From an uncultured Oscillibacter sp. (GTDB taxonomy: Bacteria; Bacillota; Clostridia; Oscillospirales; Oscillospiraceae), in assembly GCA_910583695.1 (NCBI GenBank), contig CAJTZL010000026.1, positions 1 through 35,331 of the forward strand: DNA of 35,331 nucleotides, given 5' to 3'. The notes beneath the pieces are model-generated. The model had not been told where the DNA came from. It saw nothing but the letters and a program-made list of their open reading frames with translations, and searched no databases. A program made the translations under genes and the position numbers. Position 1 is the first letter of the stretch, and the number at the start of each line of letters is the position of its first letter. This document shows positions 31,067 through 35,331 of the stretch, piece by piece.

Positions 31067-31654
31067 TCAGTTAAAGTCGTTCATCGCCCTCTGGCAGCCG
31101 TGCTCCAGAATGCAGGCCGCCGCCTGAATGGCCTGCTTGAAGGATTCCAGCAGAATCTCCCGCTCCTTCTGGGAGGGGACGCCGATGACCCAGCCGATCA
31201 TGCCGTCTTTGTCCTCCGGAGCCCCGGTGCCGATCTTGACCCGGGGAAAGTCCTGGGTCCCCAGGTGTGCGATGATGTTCTTGATTCCATTGTGCCCCCC
31301 GGCGGAACCGGTGGGCCGGACCCGCAGCTTTCCTACGGGGAGAGATACGTCGTCGTAGATCACCAGCACGCGGTCCGGGGGAATCTTATAGAACTGCGCC
31401 GCCTCCCGCACCGCCTCACCGGAGAGGTTCATATAGGTCTGGGGCTTCATCACCAGACACCGGACCCCGGCAAATTCGCAGACGTTATAGGCGGACTTGA
31501 ACTTCACCTTGTTCAGCTTCACGCCCGCTTGCTCCGCCAGCAGCTCCACCGTGCGAAAGCCCATGTTATGCCGGGTGTTCTCGTACTTTGGCCCGGGGTT
31601 TCCCAATCCCACAATCAGCCACTCCACGGAGGAGCCGCCCTTGTTTCCAAACAT
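31067..31654 (-). CDS. pth: Peptidyl-tRNA hydrolase
   Basis: A 195-aa Pth that recycles peptidyl-tRNA dropped from ribosomes. Conserved LIVGLGNPGPKYENTRHN with catalytic His, MKPQTYMNLSG, the YDDVSLPVGKLR stretch with catalytic Asp, and GGHNGIKNI are all present. ATG 31654 with GGAAAGG upstream is preferred over the frame start at 31702. Order prs-pth-mfd matches the Bacillus gcaD-prs-ctc-spoVC-mfd cluster, without ctc. Confidence 0.95.
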   Translation of the reverse strand: MFGNKGGSSVEWLIVGLGNPGPKYENTRHNMGFRTVELLAEQAGVKLNKVKFKSAYNVCEFAGVRCLVMKPQTYMNLSGEAVREAAQFYKIPPDRVLVIYDDVSLPVGKLRVRPTGSAGGHNGIKNIIAHLGTQDFPRVKIGTGAPEDKDGMIGWVIGVPSQKEREILLESFKQAIQAAACILEHGCQRAMNDFN

Positions 31655-31709
31655 ATTCGTCTCGCCTTTCCAGAAAATACAAAATTTGACAAATCTGAAC
31701 AACCCACAT

Positions 31710-31736
31710 AGGCGGGGAAGTTACCCTTCCCCGCCT
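31710..31736 (-). terminator. Hairpin between prs and pth
   Basis: AGGCGGGGAAG and CTTCCCCGCCT form a perfect 11-bp stem around five bases, with CCACA/TGTGG pairing further out. It probably ends the prs transcript, although a T-run on the minus strand is lacking. Confidence 0.6.
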
Positions 31737-31755
31737 CGTGTGGCTCTATCTTTAC

Positions 31756-31761
31756 ATTATA
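31756..31761 (-). promoter_or_regulatory. Possible -10 box before pth
   Basis: TATAAT on the minus strand in a 45-base AT-rich stretch between prs and pth, without a clear -35 box. If used, the hairpin at 31710-31736 would lie in the pth leader. Confidence 0.35.
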
Positions 31762-31895
31762 TATAGATATATAGAATATCGTCTATGGCCTCTTTTGTCC
31801 TCCACGGCTCTTTGCGGCCGCCCCTCCGGCCCGAATGGCCCTGGAGCGCACGGGCACGCTTTCGATTCCGGGCAGGACCTTCCGAGAAACGGAAC

Positions 31896-32852
31896 TCAGC
31901 GGAAGAGCTTGGAAATGGAGACCTCCTGGTAGACCCGCTCAATGGCCTCGCAGAACATGGGCGCCACGGAGAGGTACTTGACCTTGCTGCTCAGCTCCGG
32001 CTTGATGGCCGGAATCGTGTCCAGCAGGGCCAGCTCCTGGATGGGGCTGGCGTTGATCCGGTCGATGGCCGGACCGGAGAGCACGCCGTGGGAAGCACAG
32101 GCGTGGACGCTGTGGGCCCCGTTGTCCACCAGGGCCTGGGCGGCGTTGCAGAGGGACCCGCCGGTGTCCACCAGATCGTCAAAGAGGATGCAGTCCCGGC
32201 CGTCCACGTCGCCGATGACATTCATGACCTCGCAGTGGTTGGCCCGCTGGCGGCGCTTATCCACAATGGCCAGCTGCATGTGCAGCTTCTGGGCGAAGGC
32301 CCGGGCCCGGGACACGGAGCCCACGTCCGGGGAAACCACCACCATATTTTCACAGCTGCCACCGAATTTTTTGGCGTAGTAGTCCACAAAAATGGGGTTG
32401 CCCGCCAGGTTGTCCACCGGGATGTCGAAGAAGCCCTGGATCTGGGCGGCGTGGAGATCCATGGTCAGCACCCGGTCCGCCCCGGCGGCGGTAATCATGT
32501 TGGCCACCAGCTTGGCGGTGATGGGGTCCCGGGCCTTGGCCTTCCGGTCCTGCCGGGCATAGCCATAGTAAGGAATGACAGCGGTGATGCGGCCCGCGGA
32601 GGCCCGCTTCAGCGCGTCAATGATGATCAGCAGCTCCATCAGGTTGTTGTTGACTGGGCTGCAAGTGGGCTGGACCACGAAAACGTCGCTGCCCCGGACG
32701 GTCTCATACAGGGAGACAAACACCTCGCCGTCGGAGAAGGCGCCAACCTCGGCTTCTCCCAGCTTCGTGCCCATCTGCGCGCAGATTTCCTTCGCCAGCT
32801 TCAGGTTCGCGTTGCCGGAAAACACCTTGATATCTTTCCCGTGTGAAATCAT
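31896..32852 (-). CDS. prs: Ribose-phosphate pyrophosphokinase
   Basis: A 318-aa PRPP synthetase, which makes PRPP from ribose-5-phosphate and ATP for nucleotide, His and Trp synthesis. Family motifs: YYGYARQDRKAKARDPI, VVSPDVGSVSRARAFA and the PRPP-binding DDLVDTGGSLCNAA. Start ATG 32852 gives a standard length. The frame reads upstream to 32954 without ATG support. It lies 55 bases after the GlmU-like gene, in the gcaD-prs order of Bacillus. Confidence 0.96.
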   Translation of the reverse strand: MISHGKDIKVFSGNANLKLAKEICAQMGTKLGEAEVGAFSDGEVFVSLYETVRGSDVFVVQPTCSPVNNNLMELLIIIDALKRASAGRITAVIPYYGYARQDRKAKARDPITAKLVANMITAAGADRVLTMDLHAAQIQGFFDIPVDNLAGNPIFVDYYAKKFGGSCENMVVVSPDVGSVSRARAFAQKLHMQLAIVDKRRQRANHCEVMNVIGDVDGRDCILFDDLVDTGGSLCNAAQALVDNGAHSVHACASHGVLSGPAIDRINASPIQELALLDTIPAIKPELSSKVKYLSVAPMFCEAIERVYQEVSISKLFR

Positions 32853-32907
32853 ATCCAAAACGCTCTCTTTCCATTTATTTTTGTCCAATCGAACAGATTG
32901 AACATAT

Positions 32908-33396
32908 TCACTTCTCCCCCTCCGGGTTCTCCCGGCGCCGCAGCAGAGCCTCAATCTCCGCGACGGTGTCCGGCCCGTAGACCGGCAGCCAGCCGGGAAT
33001 CAGCTCCGCGCCCTGGACGCTGTTGGTCATCTTCACCCTCCAGGTCTCCCGGAGCTCCCGGCCCGGGGCGGCGTAGGCAAAGCCCGGCCCCGCCTCCTCC
33101 ATGGGGAACGCGGCCCGCGGAAGCACCAGCGCCGGCTCGTCCGTATCCAGAAAGGACTCCAAGTCCGTCCACTGCTCGGAGACGGCGGCCTCCGGAGGCA
33201 GGACTTCCCGGACCTCCCCTGCAAACCGGGGGCCACAGACAGCGAAAAGCCGCTGAACGCCTTCGTTCCGCAATCGGTCGCATACCCAGGACAGGATGGG
33301 ACGGGACAGCACGGTTTCCAGCATCAGCGGCTTGGCGTCCGCCGGGATGGCGGCGTCTTCCTCAAAAATCAGAACAGCTCGCTTCAAGCGACTCAT
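32908..33396 (-). CDS. Degenerate, truncated GlmU-like nucleotidyltransferase
   Basis: A 162-aa protein in the position of glmU before prs. Segments resemble the GlmU N-terminal Rossmann domain: AVLIF at the start, PLMLETVLSRPILSWVCDRL against the usual P-K-V-L-H-x-L-x-G-K-P-M-L-x-x-V pattern, LFAVCGPRFAGEVREVL, and TVAEIEALLRRR against the A-E-x-x-L-R-x-R end of the uridyltransferase domain. The NTP-binding signature GxGTRM is replaced by EEDAAIPAD, and the hexapeptide acetyltransferase domain (the other two thirds of GlmU) is missing. It is therefore unlikely to be an active bifunctional GlmU; another copy should exist elsewhere. GGAGGGGGAGG precedes ATG 33396. It may be a pseudoenzyme or a relic. 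Confidence 0.65.
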   Translation of the reverse strand: MSRLKRAVLIFEEDAAIPADAKPLMLETVLSRPILSWVCDRLRNEGVQRLFAVCGPRFAGEVREVLPPEAAVSEQWTDLESFLDTDEPALVLPRAAFPMEEAGPGFAYAAPGRELRETWRVKMTNSVQGAELIPGWLPVYGPDTVAEIEALLRRRENPEGEK

Positions 33397-33437
33397 AACC
33401 TCCCCCTCCTTTGCACATTTTTACTAAAGGTAAGTCC

Positions 33438-33446
33438 ATTATATCA
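33438..33446 (-). promoter_or_regulatory. Extended -10 promoter of the GlmU-like/prs unit
   Basis: On the minus strand TGA directly precedes TATAAT, an extended -10 element, about 42 bases upstream of the GlmU-like start. The -35 box is weak. Confidence 0.5.
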
Positions 33447-33654
33447 AACTTTTGGGGAAAATCCAGAGGGAATGGTGAATTTGTCCCTAGAATTTTTTCC
33501 AAATCTTTTCCCATTTCTTGTTCTTTTTTGTCAGAGCTTACGGAAAAAGGGGAAAAAGTCCCGGATTCTTCCCGGGTTTTTCGGCGTTTCGCAGAATTTA
33601 TTTTTTAATGCTGGTACGTTTTACTCAAAAATGGAATTTTTTCAAAGAATGTAG

Positions 33655-33683
33655 TTGAATTTGTTCAGGTAATAGATTACAAT
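33655..33683 (+). promoter_or_regulatory. Promoter of trmL
   Basis: TTGAAT (33655-33660), 17 bases, TACAAT (33678-33683), 32 bases before the trmL start; probably also drives pgk. Confidence 0.7.
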
Positions 33684-33714
33684 AACACTATTCTGAGAGA
33701 AAGTGGGAGGACCT

Positions 33715-34224
33715 ATGCTGCACGTCGTACTGGTGGAACCGGAGATCCCCCAGAACTGCGGGAACATCGCCCGCACCTGCGCCGCCACCGGCTCCAGCCT
33801 TCATCTGGTCCGCCCCCTGGGCTTCGACATCTCCCAGGACGCCATCCGGCGCAACATGAAGCGCTGCGGCCTGGATTACTGGCATCTGGTGGAGGTCACA
33901 GACTATGAGAATCTGGAGGACCTGTTCCGCCGCCGTCCTGAGGCCGCGTCGGACCTCTGGCTTGCCACCACCAAGGCCCCCCGGTCCTATGCGGAAGCGG
34001 CGTTCACGGCGGACAGCTGGCTGTTCTTCGGCAAGGAGACCGCCGGGCTGCCTCTCCACTTTCGGGAGCGGTTTCAGAACCGCTGCGTCCGTCTGCCCAT
34101 GGTGAACGAGGCCAGAAGCCTGAACCTGAGCAACGCCGTGGCCGTCTGCGTTTACGAGGCCCTGCGGCAAAGCGGCTTCCCCGGTCTCCTGGGGACGGGG
34201 GAAATGGCACTCAGCGATGTTTAA
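33715..34224 (+). CDS. trmL: tRNA (cytidine(34)-2'-O)-methyltransferase
   Basis: A 169-aa SPOUT methyltransferase that methylates the wobble nucleotide of certain leucine tRNAs. The SAM-binding knot motifs NCGNIARTC, FGKETAGLP and ARSLNLSNAVAV are complete. GTGGGAGG precedes ATG 33715. The length matches single-domain TrmL. It probably forms an operon with pgk, 49 bases downstream; a weak hairpin with a T-run (34233-34258) lies between. Confidence 0.94.
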   Translation: MLHVVLVEPEIPQNCGNIARTCAATGSSLHLVRPLGFDISQDAIRRNMKRCGLDYWHLVEVTDYENLEDLFRRRPEAASDLWLATTKAPRSYAEAAFTADSWLFFGKETAGLPLHFRERFQNRCVRLPMVNEARSLNLSNAVAVCVYEALRQSGFPGLLGTGEMALSDV

Positions 34225-34273
34225 ACCGGCGTTTGCGCCGAGAAATATGTTCTTTTTTAGGAGGAGTCCTGAG

Positions 34274-35331
34274 ATGAATTACAGTAAGAAGACCGTCAAA
34301 GACGTAGAGGTAGCCGGCAAAAAAGTGCTGCTGCGCTGCGATTTCAATGTCCCCCAGGACAAGGAGACCGGAGCCATCACCAGCGACAAGCGCATCGTAG
34401 CCGCCCTGCCCACCATTCGGTACCTGCTGGAACAGGGAGCCGCCGTCATCGCCTGCTCCCACCTGGGCAAGCCCGAGGCCAGCTTTGAAAAGTGGATCAA
34501 AAAACAGACCGAAAAGGGCAAGGACCCCGCCTCCCTTACGGAGGAGAAGTGGAAGAAGTCCCTGGAAAAGCTGAGCTTGGCCCCCGTGGCCAAGCGCTTG
34601 GGCGAGCTTTTGGGCAAGGACGTGTCTATGGCCGCCGACGTGGTGGGCGAGGATGCCAAGGCCAAAGCCGCCGCCCTGAAGCCCGGCGAGATTCTGCTGC
34701 TGGAGAACACCCGCTTTGAAAAGGGCGAAACCAAGAACGATCCGGAGCTGGCCAAGGCCATGGCTTCCATGGCGGAGGTCTACGTGTCCGACGCCTTCGG
34801 CGCCGTGCACCGGGCCCACGCCTCCACCGCCGGCGTGGCCGACTATCTGCCCGCCGTCTCCGGCTTCCTGATTCAAAAGGAGCTGGACTTCCTGGGCGGG
34901 GCCATCGCCAATCCCAAGCGGCCCCTGGTTGCCATCCTGGGCGGAGCCAAGGTCTCCTCCAAAATCGGGGTCATCAACAACCTGCTGGAAATCGCCGACA
35001 CCATCATCATCGGCGGCGGCATGTCCTACACCTTCTCCGCCGCCCAGGGCGGCAAGGTGGGCGGCAGCCTCCTGGAAGCCGATTGGATGGACTACTCCAA
35101 GGAGATGATCGCCAAGGCTGAGGCCAAGGGTGTGAAGTTCCTCCTCCCCGTGGACACCGTCTGCGGCGACAGCTTCTCCGCCGACGCCAAAAGCCAGACC
35201 GTCAAAGCCGGTGAAATCCCCGACGGCTGGGAGGGCCTGGACATCGGGCCCGAGACCGTGAAGCTCTACTGCGCCGCCGTGGCCGACGCGGGCACCGTCA
35301 TCTGGAACGGCCCTATGGGCGTGTTTGAGTT
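34274..35331 (+). CDS. pgk: Phosphoglycerate kinase, 5' part (3' end outside window)
   Basis: Open from ATG 34274 (AGGAGGAG upstream) to the window end, about 352 codons of roughly 415. Pgk transfers phosphate from 1,3-bisphosphoglycerate to ADP in glycolysis. Landmarks: RCDFNVP, SHLGKP (usually SHLGRP), LLLENTRFEKGE, DAFGAVHRAHAS, ILGGAKVSSKIGVI, IIGGGMSYTF and WNGPMGVFE near the window end. Between SHLGKP and LSLAPV there are about 32 residues, some 23 more than in standard Pgk, as a Lys/Glu-rich insert. Reading frame and motifs are otherwise intact. Confidence 0.96.
   Translation, partial: MNYSKKTVKDVEVAGKKVLLRCDFNVPQDKETGAITSDKRIVAALPTIRYLLEQGAAVIACSHLGKPEASFEKWIKKQTEKGKDPASLTEEKWKKSLEKLSLAPVAKRLGELLGKDVSMAADVVGEDAKAKAAALKPGEILLLENTRFEKGETKNDPELAKAMASMAEVYVSDAFGAVHRAHASTAGVADYLPAVSGFLIQKELDFLGGAIANPKRPLVAILGGAKVSSKIGVINNLLEIADTIIIGGGMSYTFSAAQGGKVGGSLLEADWMDYSKEMIAKAEAKGVKFLLPVDTVCGDSFSADAKSQTVKAGEIPDGWEGLDIGPETVKLYCAAVADAGTVIWNGPMGVFE

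Larger units (their letters stand above)
33397..33714. other. AT-rich divergent intergenic region
   Basis: About 320 bases between the divergent GlmU-like and trmL genes, holding a promoter for each side. A weak hairpin at about 33558-33581 (CCCGG/CCGGG) is flanked by AAAAA and TTTTT. Nothing else is recognised. Confidence 0.6.

Noticed and set aside
1..35331. CRISPR array, tRNA, rRNA or prophage
   Set aside because: No regularly spaced repeats, no cloverleaf-like segment and no phage structural genes were recognised.

Overview
The window looks like chromosomal DNA of a GC-rich, spore-forming, anaerobic member of the Clostridia, probably an Oscillospiraceae-type gut bacterium. This is inferred from an M23/M50 pair in the order of spoIVFA-spoIVFB, a biosynthetic acetyl-CoA acetyltransferase of the butyrate type, the Gram-positive gene order GlmU-like/prs/pth/mfd, and strong AGGAGG-type ribosome binding sites throughout. 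No rRNA, tRNA or CRISPR array was seen.

Layout. 1-3.4 kb: the 3' end of rny (RNase Y), an unrecognised gene, and a spoIVFA-spoIVFB-like pair on the minus strand. 3.4-19.9 kb: an accessory carbohydrate locus that is visibly more AT-rich than both flanks and is bordered by decayed mobile-element pieces (a possible IS3-type transposase fragment at about 3.6 kb and an excisionase-like HTH fragment at about 19.8 kb). 20.0-23.8 kb: rpsT, then tatD, a DUF4253 gene, a lipoprotein gene, a TatD-associated radical SAM gene and a small GlsB/YeaQ-type membrane protein. 23.8-27.5 kb: a VOC protein, thiolase, a SUKH (SMI1/KNR4) protein and a PrsA/SurA-like lipoprotein. 27.5-33.4 kb: mfd, pth, prs and a shortened, degenerate GlmU-like gene, all on the minus strand. 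33.7-35.3 kb: trmL and the 5' part of pgk.

The accessory locus is the most interesting part. Three transcription units surround one LacI-family gene. Unit 1 (minus, 10.4 to 4.0 kb) encodes an Ldh_2-type oxidoreductase, a KDPG-aldolase paralogue with altered phosphate-binding residues, an AldA-type aldehyde dehydrogenase, a KDPG aldolase fused to a VOC domain, a KdgK-type sugar-acid kinase and a transaldolase-family protein. Unit 2 (minus, 14.6 to 11.9 kb) encodes a zinc MDR dehydrogenase, a DeoC-like aldolase and an aldo/keto reductase. Unit 3 (plus, 15.2 to 19.7 kb) encodes a complete Rbs-type sugar ABC importer and a lactonase-like metallo-beta-lactamase-fold protein. My inference is that a sugar or sugar derivative is imported, oxidised to a lactone or acid, opened, and split by two aldolase branches, one phosphorylated (KdgK plus KDPG aldolase) and one probably not (the paralogue plus AldA plus Ldh_2). 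No sugar-acid dehydratase, isomerase or glycoside hydrolase is present, so the substrate is unknown.

The three units appear to share cis-regulation. Both minus-strand units have TTGAAA, 17 bases, TAGAAT, with TGGGATACCA 30 or 31 bases upstream of the -35 box. The importer has a perfect palindrome with core TGGTATACCA 20 bases upstream of its -35 box, about one helical turn closer. This looks like a regulon-specific, possibly activating, site.
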